Assembly: GCA_020440935.1 (NCBI GenBank) | Contig: JAGRNC010000086.1 | Coordinates: 1 to 9,064, forward strand | DNA: 9,064 nt | Direction: 5' to 3' | From: Leptospiraceae bacterium | GTDB lineage: Bacteria > Spirochaetota > Leptospiria > Leptospirales > Leptonemataceae | In this document: positions 1 to 5,160 of the stretch, piece after piece | Numbering within the stretch: the stretch's first letter is position 1 | How the letters are laid out: each line of letters begins with the position of its first letter | Notes under the pieces: model-generated | Seen by the model: the letters and a program-made list of their open reading frames with translations, nothing else | Told to the model about the DNA's origin: nothing | Database searches by the model: none | Program-made: the position numbers and the translations under genes

Positions 1-2
1 GC

Positions 3-308
3 TGGGTTTTTGGCGGGTTCTTACTGGCCAATCCCCCCTCGAAGACCGAAAGTGCCGATTCAAATGCGCCCACGGTAACGGGACTGGAATCTGGCGACGT
101 CGCTTGCTACGTTACTCTGGATTACGGTAACGGAAAGACGGAAATGAAAACCGCGGCCTTCGATATTTGTGATCAACCAATCAAAGGTAAAAAGATCACA
201 TTTAAGATGGAAAAAGGTCAGGTTCTGGCAGACTCTTGCCAGGGCGATCCTGAATGCAGCGAAACGAAGACAGTAGATTTGATTACTACCGTTACGGTAG
301 TTAAATAA
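3..308 (+). CDS. Small probably exported cysteine-containing protein of unknown function (5' partial)
   Basis: An open frame enters from the left edge and ends at TAA 306-308, leaving 101 residues without a start. The first visible residues (WVFGGFLLAN) look like the hydrophobic end of a signal peptide. A polar Pro/Ser/Thr linker follows to about residue 25, then a compact beta-rich domain with alternating polar and hydrophobic residues. Four cysteines remain, at visible residues 35, 56, 79 and 84, the last two in a CQGDPEC motif. Their even number and the likely export suggest disulfide bonds in the periplasm or on the envelope. I do not recognise a named family and assign no function. The frame is real coding judging by its sensible residue pattern and the hairpin just after the stop. 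The missing N-terminus prevents deciding between secreted protein and lipoprotein. Confidence 0.7.
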   Translation, partial: WVFGGFLLANPPSKTESADSNAPTVTGLESGDVACYVTLDYGNGKTEMKTAAFDICDQPIKGKKITFKMEKGQVLADSCQGDPECSETKTVDLITTVTVVK

Positions 309-315
309 TAATCGA

Positions 316-347
316 CTCTCGCAGACCCACCGCGGGTCTGCGAAGAG
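316..347. terminator. Hairpin between convergent genes, probable bidirectional terminator
   Basis: CGCAGACCC (320-328) pairs perfectly with GGGTCTGCG (334-342) around a 5-nt loop. A T-A pair and CTC/GAG-type pairs extend the stem outward past one bulged A, giving about 13 paired positions. It lies 7 nt after the stop of the plus-strand gene and about 20 nt after the stop of the minus-strand PPK2 gene. Read on the minus strand it is followed by a loosely T-rich stretch (TCGATTATTATT). Read on the plus strand there is no T tract. The position strongly suggests termination, but it is not a textbook intrinsic terminator in either direction. Confidence 0.55.
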
Positions 348-367
348 CGCCTCGCCGGTCGCTACAA

Positions 368-1081
368 TTAGATTTCATTTAGCAGCGATAACACGGTGCG
401 CAAAACTTTGATCCTGGCGAATCGCTTATCGTTCGCCTCGATCAAATGCCAGGGCGCATAGTCATGATGTGTCTTGATTAGCATTTCGCGCACCGCCTCT
501 TCGTATTGCGGCCATTTGTCGCGATTACGCACATCTTCTTCTGTGAATTTCCATTGCTTTAGAGGGCTGAGCGCTCGGGCTTCAAATCGGGCTTCTTGTT
601 CTTTTTGATCGATATGTAGCCAGAATTTCGCCACTTTGATCCCGCTCCGATGCAAATTCAACTCCATGGAGTTGATTTCCTGATAGGCGCGAGACCACTC
701 TTCTTCCGTGGCAAAGCCTTCAACTCGCTCCACCAGAACACGACCGTACCAGCTCCGATCAAAAATGGCCATCCGCCCGGCGGGCGGTAACTGCCTCCAG
801 AACCGCCAGAGGTAATGATGCTTCTTTTCGAATGGTTCGGGGGCCGCGATAGGGATGACGCGGTACAGCATCGGCGGAATGGGCGAAGTCAGGCGTCGAA
901 TGGCCCCTCCTTTACCTGCAGCATCTTTTCCTTCGAATGCAAGAACCACGGAGGCTTTCTTCTTGTACATTCGCAGTGCGGCTTTAACCAATTCTTTCTG
1001 CAGAGATTTTAGTTCATGATGATATCGATCGGCAGAAACGGATTGGGCCAGATCCAAATCCAGGGGATCCTTGAAACTCAT
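368..1081 (-). CDS. ppk2: Polyphosphate kinase 2 family phosphotransferase, catalytic-domain protein (PAP C-terminal half)
   Basis: The 237-residue protein is one complete PPK2 domain, which transfers phosphate between polyphosphate and a nucleotide in the cytoplasm. Walker A is GKDAAGKGG at 51-59 (lysine K57). The Walker B region is MAIFDRSWYGR at 104-114 (D108), followed by VLVERVEGF. The basic lid lies at about 165-190. YRVIPIAAP (73-81) and YLWRFWRQLPP (90-100) are as in the catalytic C-terminal half of class II PPK2, the two-domain polyphosphate:AMP phosphotransferase (PAP). The N-terminal DPLDLDLAQSVS segment resembles the linker before that half in fused PAPs. ATG 1081 is the chosen start: AGGAGAG lies 7 nt upstream, and the ATG overlaps the preceding gene's stop as ATGA, so translation is probably coupled. 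AMP-to-ADP phosphorylation is inferred from family resemblance. ADP or GDP substrates are possible. Confidence 0.92.
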   Translation of the reverse strand: MSFKDPLDLDLAQSVSADRYHHELKSLQKELVKAALRMYKKKASVVLAFEGKDAAGKGGAIRRLTSPIPPMLYRVIPIAAPEPFEKKHHYLWRFWRQLPPAGRMAIFDRSWYGRVLVERVEGFATEEEWSRAYQEINSMELNLHRSGIKVAKFWLHIDQKEQEARFEARALSPLKQWKFTEEDVRNRDKWPQYEEAVREMLIKTHHDYAPWHLIEANDKRFARIKVLRTVLSLLNEI

Positions 1082-1824
1082 TCATTCTCTCCTGTAGCCT
1101 GTAGCTGCCGCATTTTCTCCATAGCCTCATCGTAGGATGCTACTGCAGATCTGGAGTCTACCTGCAGTGCCTCCTCGAGCCGTGCGATAAGATAGTCAAG
1201 GATCAAGTCCCTTACTTCTTTTCCGTTGGACTCGGGCGGAGTGAACCAGGGCGCATGCGGAAAGTCCGTACGATCTACTGCTTCCTGGAGCCCTTTTTCG
1301 TAGGCCTTGTGTTCTTTTAGAACAAATCCGGCTCGCTTTCGCACCAGTGGGCCCCGCGCCTTCATTCGCTTGTCCTTTTTCAATTCCTCCTGGAGATCCT
1401 TCTTGTGCCGCAGAACTCGGATCTTCAAGACCAGGTACTGATTGGCGCCCAGACTTTGCTCAAATCGGTTTATATCATCGATCCAATCTTCCAGTTGATC
1501 CGAATGCAACTTTTTAAGGAGCCTGCGCGAAACCCATTCGTGGTAATAAGAACCGTCGAAAAGGGCCAGATCGCCATAGCGCGGCAGATGAAGCCAGTAA
1601 TGGTAAAGGAATGGGTCCTTTCGCTCGGGGGCCGTCTCAAAGCCCGGAAAATGGTGCACATCGAAATGCCTGGGATCAAGAATAGAGCTCAATCCATCGA
1701 CGGTGTGCACAAGGCCGGTAAGACCGGTCCCCTCCAGAAGCAAGATTACACCCAGGCCTTGTTCTTGCGCGGCCCGGAACAAAAGGGCTACTCGGTCTTT
1801 TCGATCCAATTCGGCGCTTTTCAC
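1078..1824 (-). CDS. Degenerate PPK2-fold protein, counterpart of the PAP N-terminal half
   Basis: The 248-residue protein aligns by eye with the N-terminal, non-catalytic half of two-domain polyphosphate:AMP phosphotransferase. The landmarks are LDPRHFDVHHFPG (49-61), the YHYWLHLPRYGDLALFD stretch (74-90), and HAPWFTPP (190-197), matching the family's APW segment. The P-loop position reads EGTGLTGLVH (31-40): the Walker A lysine is leucine (L38) and the aspartate is glycine. After the retained Walker B aspartate (D90), the usual DRS is DGS. Catalysis by this chain is therefore unlikely, and a structural or regulatory partner role for the next gene's product is inferred. The start is GTG 1824, with AGGAA 8 nt upstream. 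It is the only usual start between the in-frame TAG at 1890-1888 and the domain. The last 25 residues are charged and helical, like an interdomain linker. It overlaps the catalytic gene by 4 nt. Confidence 0.85.
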   Translation of the reverse strand: MKSAELDRKDRVALLFRAAQEQGLGVILLLEGTGLTGLVHTVDGLSSILDPRHFDVHHFPGFETAPERKDPFLYHYWLHLPRYGDLALFDGSYYHEWVSRRLLKKLHSDQLEDWIDDINRFEQSLGANQYLVLKIRVLRHKKDLQEELKKDKRMKARGPLVRKRAGFVLKEHKAYEKGLQEAVDRTDFPHAPWFTPPESNGKEVRDLILDYLIARLEEALQVDSRSAVASYDEAMEKMRQLQATGENE

Positions 1825-1940
1825 AGACTCTATTCCTGCGAGAGTCCTGCACTCCGGGCAAGCAAATTCGGAGCTCCGCGATAGATTCTAACCTTCCGCC
1901 TTTTCGCACTCCTCCATCGACAATCCAATGGTTCCGCTAC

Positions 1941-1966
1941 CGATTGCGCTGGAATCCAGGGAATCG
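1941..1966. promoter_or_regulatory. Interrupted dyad in the divergent intergenic region, possible operator
   Basis: The arrangement is CGATT, three bases, CTGGA, one central A, TCCAG, two bases, AATCG. It forms two nested pairs of 5-bp inverted arms in the gap between the minus-strand PPK2 pair and the plus-strand DUF2061 gene. The one-base centre rules out a tight RNA hairpin, so a dimeric DNA-binding protein site is the natural reading. No regulator is identified, and arms this short can arise by chance. Confidence 0.25.
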
Positions 1967-2022
1967 TGCTAAAAAAGAACTTGTGCCCGACAGGGCCATT
2001 TCCAAACATTCCTATCGGATTT

Positions 2023-2313
2023 ATGGGAAATAAGAACGAAAGGCCTCAGGAAAAGCAGATTGGAACGGTTAATGGAGCTCCCATCGTGGAACGGCGCTAT
2101 CGCAGCGTTTTGAAAGCCATTTCCTGGCGGGTCACCGGAACCATCGACACTATGGTGGTTTCTTACATTATTACGGGTAATTTGACCTTCGCGGCCAGTA
2201 TCGGCTTCTTTGAGGTTTTCACGAAGATGGCATTATACTATGCGCATGAGCGGGTATGGTCACGGCTAAAAGTCGGTCTGGAAGTGAAACAGCCCCCGGA
2301 TTACAGTATCTAG
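2023..2313 (+). CDS. DUF2061 family small membrane protein
   Basis: From ATG 2023 the product has 96 residues. It starts with a hydrophilic stretch of about 25 residues, then the DUF2061 core: YRSVLKAISWRVTGTIDT, a first membrane segment (MVVSYIITG), a second hydrophobic stretch (LTFAASIGFFEVFTKMALYY), and HERVWSRLK at the end. The SWR..GT.DT, EVFTKM..YY and HERVW motifs are the family's hallmarks. The function of the family is unknown; it is an inner-membrane protein with two short membrane passes. An alternative start is GTG 1966, preceded by CCAGGGAATC, which would add 19 proline-rich residues that look non-family. I prefer the ATG although it has no clear Shine-Dalgarno sequence. It precedes the pteridine-reductase gene by 44 nt on the same strand, so co-transcription is possible, though no functional link is evident. 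Confidence 0.85.
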   Translation: MGNKNERPQEKQIGTVNGAPIVERRYRSVLKAISWRVTGTIDTMVVSYIITGNLTFAASIGFFEVFTKMALYYAHERVWSRLKVGLEVKQPPDYSI

Positions 2314-2316
2314 CGC

Positions 2317-2345
2317 CTTTCGATTGACGCCCACCAACTCGAAAG
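2317..2345 (+). promoter_or_regulatory. Short hairpin 12 nt before the pteridine-reductase start
   Basis: CTTTCGA (2317-2323) pairs perfectly with TCGAAAG (2339-2345) around a 15-nt loop in the 44-nt gap between the DUF2061 stop and ATG 2358. No T run follows, so it is not an intrinsic terminator. It may be a processing or translation-control structure, or chance. Confidence 0.3.
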
Positions 2346-2357
2346 CTTCCTATCGGT

Positions 2358-3125
2358 ATGGAATCGAAGGCGAAACCGGGCACGGCTCTGGTGACAGGCG
2401 GCGCTGTCAGGTTGGGTCGGGCTATTGCTCTGGGACTGGCAGAGATGGGCTATGACATTGCACTGCATTATAATGCCTCGGAAAATAGCGCACTTTCCAC
2501 CAGGAATGAAATTCAAGCTCTTGGGCGCAGCTGCGATCTATATCGGTGCAACCTGGCAGAAGAGCAATGCGCATCGCTCATAGATTCCGTGTTCCAGGCG
2601 CACCCTTCGCTATCGTTACTGGTAAACAGCGCATCAGCGTATGCAGGAGCTACCATCCGCGAAACCACATCTGAAATCTTTGATCAGCAAATGAACTTGA
2701 ATCTGAAAGCGCCCTTTTTCCTGGCGCGTCAGTTCGCAAATCGGCTGACGGCCGGAAATATTATTAACATTATCGATAATAAAGTGCAGTTCAATCAGTA
2801 TCATTATGCGGCCTATCTACTTTCCAAGAAAATGCTGGCAGAACTCACCAAACTTCAAGCTCTGGAATTCGCTCCGTCCATTCGCGTCAATGGCGTGGCG
2901 CCCGGCGTTGTACTTCCTGCGTCCAGTCGCAGCGAGCAATATATAAACTGGCGGATCGATGCGATACCCGTAAAGCGCAAGGGAGAAGCCGAGCATATTG
3001 TGTCTGCATGCCGTTATATCCTGGAGAATGATTTTGTTACCGGTCAGATCTTGTTTGTGGACGGAGGCGAAGGCCTGACCTCGGTAGGTCGTAATGCCGA
3101 ATCGTACGGAGAAAGCAATCGATGA
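2358..3125 (+). CDS. Pteridine reductase-type short-chain dehydrogenase (PTR1/FolM-like)
   Basis: The 255-residue protein is a full-length classical short-chain dehydrogenase that should act in the cytoplasm with NADPH. Its cofactor motif is TGGAVRLG (13-20), the TGxxxRxG form typical of pteridine reductases, followed by HYNASE (37-42). The active site is D140 in NIID with Y153xxxK157. Aspartate in place of the usual catalytic serine, 13 residues before the tyrosine, is the PTR1/FolM signature (D181/Y194/K198 in Leishmania PTR1). VDGG (234-237) closes the Rossmann core. The likely reaction is reduction of dihydropterin, dihydrofolate or dihydromonapterin to the tetrahydro form. The 4-nt ATGA overlap with folK supports a pterin role. 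Start ATG 2358 has no clear Shine-Dalgarno sequence and follows a small hairpin. The exact substrate is not readable from sequence. Confidence 0.85.
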   Translation: MESKAKPGTALVTGGAVRLGRAIALGLAEMGYDIALHYNASENSALSTRNEIQALGRSCDLYRCNLAEEQCASLIDSVFQAHPSLSLLVNSASAYAGATIRETTSEIFDQQMNLNLKAPFFLARQFANRLTAGNIINIIDNKVQFNQYHYAAYLLSKKMLAELTKLQALEFAPSIRVNGVAPGVVLPASSRSEQYINWRIDAIPVKRKGEAEHIVSACRYILENDFVTGQILFVDGGEGLTSVGRNAESYGESNR

Positions 3126-3538
3126 ATACTGCGATCGTGGCTATTGGCTCGAATATTGATCCGGATGTGCACATTCCTCGCGCCTTACGACTTCTGGGGA
3201 AGGAGCAGCGATTGCGAGATACCTCGGATTTTATGCAAACTGCACCGGAAGGATTCAAGGACCAACCCGATTTTCAGAATGGAGCCGCCTGCGTGGAAAC
3301 GGCCATGGATCTGGAATCTTTTCGCGCATACCTCAAGGAATTGGAGATTACTCTTGGAAGAAAGAAAGGACCAATCAAGGCAGGACCAAGAATCATCGAT
3401 CTAGATTTGATCTACTGGAATGGTTCGATTCTACATTCCGATTACGAAAAGTATTATACCCGACAACCGGTGGACCAATTGATAGAACGCCTTTCGTTAA
3501 CGGTGCAAGATAGAAAGAATATTAGTCCGGAAGCGTAA
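3122..3538 (+). CDS. folK: 2-amino-4-hydroxy-6-hydroxymethyldihydropteridine pyrophosphokinase (HPPK)
   Basis: The product transfers pyrophosphate from ATP to 6-hydroxymethyl-7,8-dihydropterin, the step before dihydropteroate synthase in folate synthesis. The N-terminus AIVAIGSNIDP (4-14) is the family's opening strand. QTAPEGFKDQPDFQNGA (39-55) is the substrate-loop region. LGRKKG (78-83) and GPRIIDLDLIYW (88-99) carry the metal- and ATP-binding residues R80, R90, D93 and D95. At 138 residues it is about 20 shorter than E. coli HPPK (159), and the part after the DLDL strand (100-138) does not show the usual VPH...R.F...PL.E.AP pattern. Start ATG 3122 has GGAGAAAG upstream and overlaps the reductase stop as ATGA, implying coupled translation. 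The 3' end overlaps the convergent histidine kinase gene by 17 bp. Confidence 0.9.
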   Translation: MNTAIVAIGSNIDPDVHIPRALRLLGKEQRLRDTSDFMQTAPEGFKDQPDFQNGAACVETAMDLESFRAYLKELEITLGRKKGPIKAGPRIIDLDLIYWNGSILHSDYEKYYTRQPVDQLIERLSLTVQDRKNISPEA

Positions 3539-4847
3539 AGGAAAATCGAGAACCTGCGGGACTCGAATGGATCTCCAGGTTCGATCCATGGCTATGGAGA
3601 AAATCCTGGACAATCAATAATCCCATGCCCACACCTTTTTCGCCAGCGCTTCCTATGGTAGGTTCCGCTCGGCCCTCGGCGATCCGAGCAACGGTGGACG
3701 AATCCATGCCAACGCCGTCATCTTTAATGGTAACGCGAATCCCCTCGGCCATTCGGGCTGCCTCCATTCGGACCTCGCCGCCTTCGGGGCTGAACTTTAT
3801 CGCATTTGACAATAGATTACGGATGATCGTTTGCAGCATGGAGCGATCGGCGCGAACGGAACACCCAGATTCAATGGTCTGGTGGATCGTAACATTCTTT
3901 CGGCGGGCCATTTCATGGAGCGAAGCCTCGGTCTCCAAATAAAGTTCCGCCAGGTTCACTTCTCTGGGTTGAAATGGAAGAGCGCCCTGTCGCCTGGAGG
4001 CCCACTGAAGCAACTGCTCGAGTAAATCAAATGATCTGCCAAGCGCCACAGATTGCCTGCGAACTGCCTGCAATTTATCCTCCTCGGACCAGGAAGACCA
4101 TTCATCCGTCACCACTTGAAGCATATCCCTGCTTGTGCCTATCGGACCGCGTAGATCGTGGGCTATAATCGAAAATAATCGCTCGCGACTGGCCACAGTT
4201 TCCTGTAAGCGGTCCACCGCAATGCGCAGCTCGATCTTTTGTAATGCAATGGTGCGCTGCTGGATGGCCTCAGATATGCGATACTTGCGCAGTGTCACTC
4301 CCAGTATCCAGCCAAGCGCTGTAATCGTTAGCGCATTCACCCGAGCGGTGAGAGCGAGCGATTCCGTAGTTTGCACTTCGCCCACAGACCACCAGAAAAA
4401 CAGAAGCGCGGCAGTATAGAGCGCCAGAGTTATCCTTGGCGAAAGAAGCAATCCCAGACCTATTCCGATACATGCAATGATATACGGAGTAATGGCTGTG
4501 GTTACAAGTTGGTCGGCCAGCGCAATGCAGCTTCCCAGAAGTAAGTAAGCCAGGGCCAGCAAGAATGAGAGCGACATGGCTTTTCGATAGCCGGCCATTC
4601 GCACCAGAATCCATAATACTCCCGATATGAGGCAGCCCACCAGGTGCCCCAGCACAATCCAGTAGCGCCAGCTTCCGGGCTGCGGCCAACCTTCTTCGAT
4701 GGCAGGGTATAGAAAGATAGGAACGTGCGCCAGGTGAACCAGGAAAATGATCGGTAAGAAAAGGCGCATCCGCTGATGATTGGTGCGCGCAAGGGCTCGT
4801 TGTGCGTAGCGCAACTCCGGACTCAAATCGGAACGGGCCCTGTTCAT
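3522..4847 (-). CDS. Multi-pass membrane sensor histidine kinase
   Basis: The 441-residue protein has a short cytoplasmic N-terminus and about six hydrophobic segments (roughly 28-48, 61-83, 91-111, 117-135, 138-154, 171-186). A helical linker (190-222) then leads into a kinase core. The H box is FSIIAHDLRGP (225-235) with H230 as phospho-acceptor. The N box is NLLSNAIKFSPEGG (344-357), the G1 box DDGVGMD (376-382) and the G2 box GVGMGL (405-410). There is no HAMP or PAS domain, so the membrane part itself may sense the signal. It should autophosphorylate and pass phosphate to a response regulator, but none is encoded beside it. Start ATG 4847 lacks a good Shine-Dalgarno sequence and follows a large hairpin. 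The end overlaps folK. The ligand and output are unknown. Confidence 0.93.
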   Translation of the reverse strand: MNRARSDLSPELRYAQRALARTNHQRMRLFLPIIFLVHLAHVPIFLYPAIEEGWPQPGSWRYWIVLGHLVGCLISGVLWILVRMAGYRKAMSLSFLLALAYLLLGSCIALADQLVTTAITPYIIACIGIGLGLLLSPRITLALYTAALLFFWWSVGEVQTTESLALTARVNALTITALGWILGVTLRKYRISEAIQQRTIALQKIELRIAVDRLQETVASRERLFSIIAHDLRGPIGTSRDMLQVVTDEWSSWSEEDKLQAVRRQSVALGRSFDLLEQLLQWASRRQGALPFQPREVNLAELYLETEASLHEMARRKNVTIHQTIESGCSVRADRSMLQTIIRNLLSNAIKFSPEGGEVRMEAARMAEGIRVTIKDDGVGMDSSTVARIAEGRAEPTIGSAGEKGVGMGLLIVQDFLHSHGSNLEIHSSPAGSRFSFTLPD

Positions 4848-4859
4848 CGCCCGAAGAGT

Positions 4860-4920
4860 TTTCCCGATGTAAAGGGAGTCAAGGGCGATTTGCTCAGTAA
4901 TTGCTTACATCCGCGGGAAA
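4860..4920 (-). promoter_or_regulatory. Long inverted repeat in the histidine kinase leader
   Basis: TTTCCCGATGTAA (4860-4872) is the inverted complement of the right arm TTACATC-CGC-GGGAAA (4905-4920), 13 pairs interrupted by a single 3-nt bulge. Inside it GCGATT (4885-4890) and AATTGC (4899-4904) form a second stem around an 8-nt loop, with one G-U pair (plus-strand RNA) or an A-C mismatch (minus-strand RNA). It ends 12 nt before the kinase start and begins 7 nt after the stop of the upstream 56-residue gene. No T tract follows on either side. It could be a leader structure, a transcript-end stabiliser for the small gene, or an operator. Confidence 0.45.
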
Positions 4921-4927
4921 TTCCAAT

Positions 4928-5098
4928 TTATTTTCGCAGGCTTTTCAAGTAAGCCAGGAACTCCGCGTCGTCCGGATCTTCCGAGAAGTGTTCAATCAAA
5001 GTTTCAAGATTCCGCTGCACGTAGTCCTGTTCCTCCGCAGTAAGAGGGGCACGATCGAGTAATTTTATTAGTATCTCTTGCCACTGTAATTCGGCCAT
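4928..5098 (-). CDS. Small acidic protein of unknown function (56 residues)
   Basis: ATG 5098 to TAA 4928 encodes a soluble, mostly helical, acidic protein: MAELQWQEILIKLLDRAP, then LTAEEQDYVQRNLETLIEHF, then a short acidic turn SEDPDDAEFLAYLKSLRK. The start is chosen because GGGAG lies 9 nt upstream and because a longer frame from 5284 would run antisense into the carboxylase gene. There is no signal peptide, cysteine cluster or known motif. It is divergent from the carboxylase gene with 62 bp between starts, so the promoters probably sit side by side or overlap. It lies 80 nt upstream of the histidine kinase on the same strand, so the two may share a transcript. I do not recognise a family. 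Amphipathic heptad-like spacing would fit a small helical adaptor, but that is speculation. Confidence 0.7.
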   Translation of the reverse strand: MAELQWQEILIKLLDRAPLTAEEQDYVQRNLETLIEHFSEDPDDAEFLAYLKSLRK

Positions 5099-5160
5099 TA
5101 TCCGTTGCTCCCAGGACTTCCGGGTCCTTCGACGGTACGTTTTACAACCTGGAGAATTGA

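Noticed and set aside
1869..1878. Perfect 10-bp palindrome CGGAGCTCCG upstream of the PPK2 pair
   Set aside because: Short and self-complementary without a loop. Such palindromes are frequent by chance, and there is no second copy or other support.
1405..1884. 159-residue open frame on the plus strand, antisense to the degenerate PPK2 gene
   Set aside because: The opposite frame carries clear PPK2-family landmarks over the same bases. This frame has no motif or start signal and looks like a shadow.
1825..1890. In-frame extension upstream of GTG 1824 containing a CPEC motif
   Set aside because: No ATG, GTG or TTG lies between the in-frame TAG (1890-1888) and GTG 1824, so the CPEC stretch is not translated from a usual start.
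1966..2022. GTG 1966 as start of the DUF2061 gene
   Set aside because: Kept only as an alternative. It has an AGGG sequence nearby, but the added residues are proline-rich, not family-like, and the GTG overlaps a dyad.
5113..5128. AGGAC/GTCCT stem in the gap between the small gene and the carboxylase
   Set aside because: Only 5 bp, with no associated T tract or conservation evidence.
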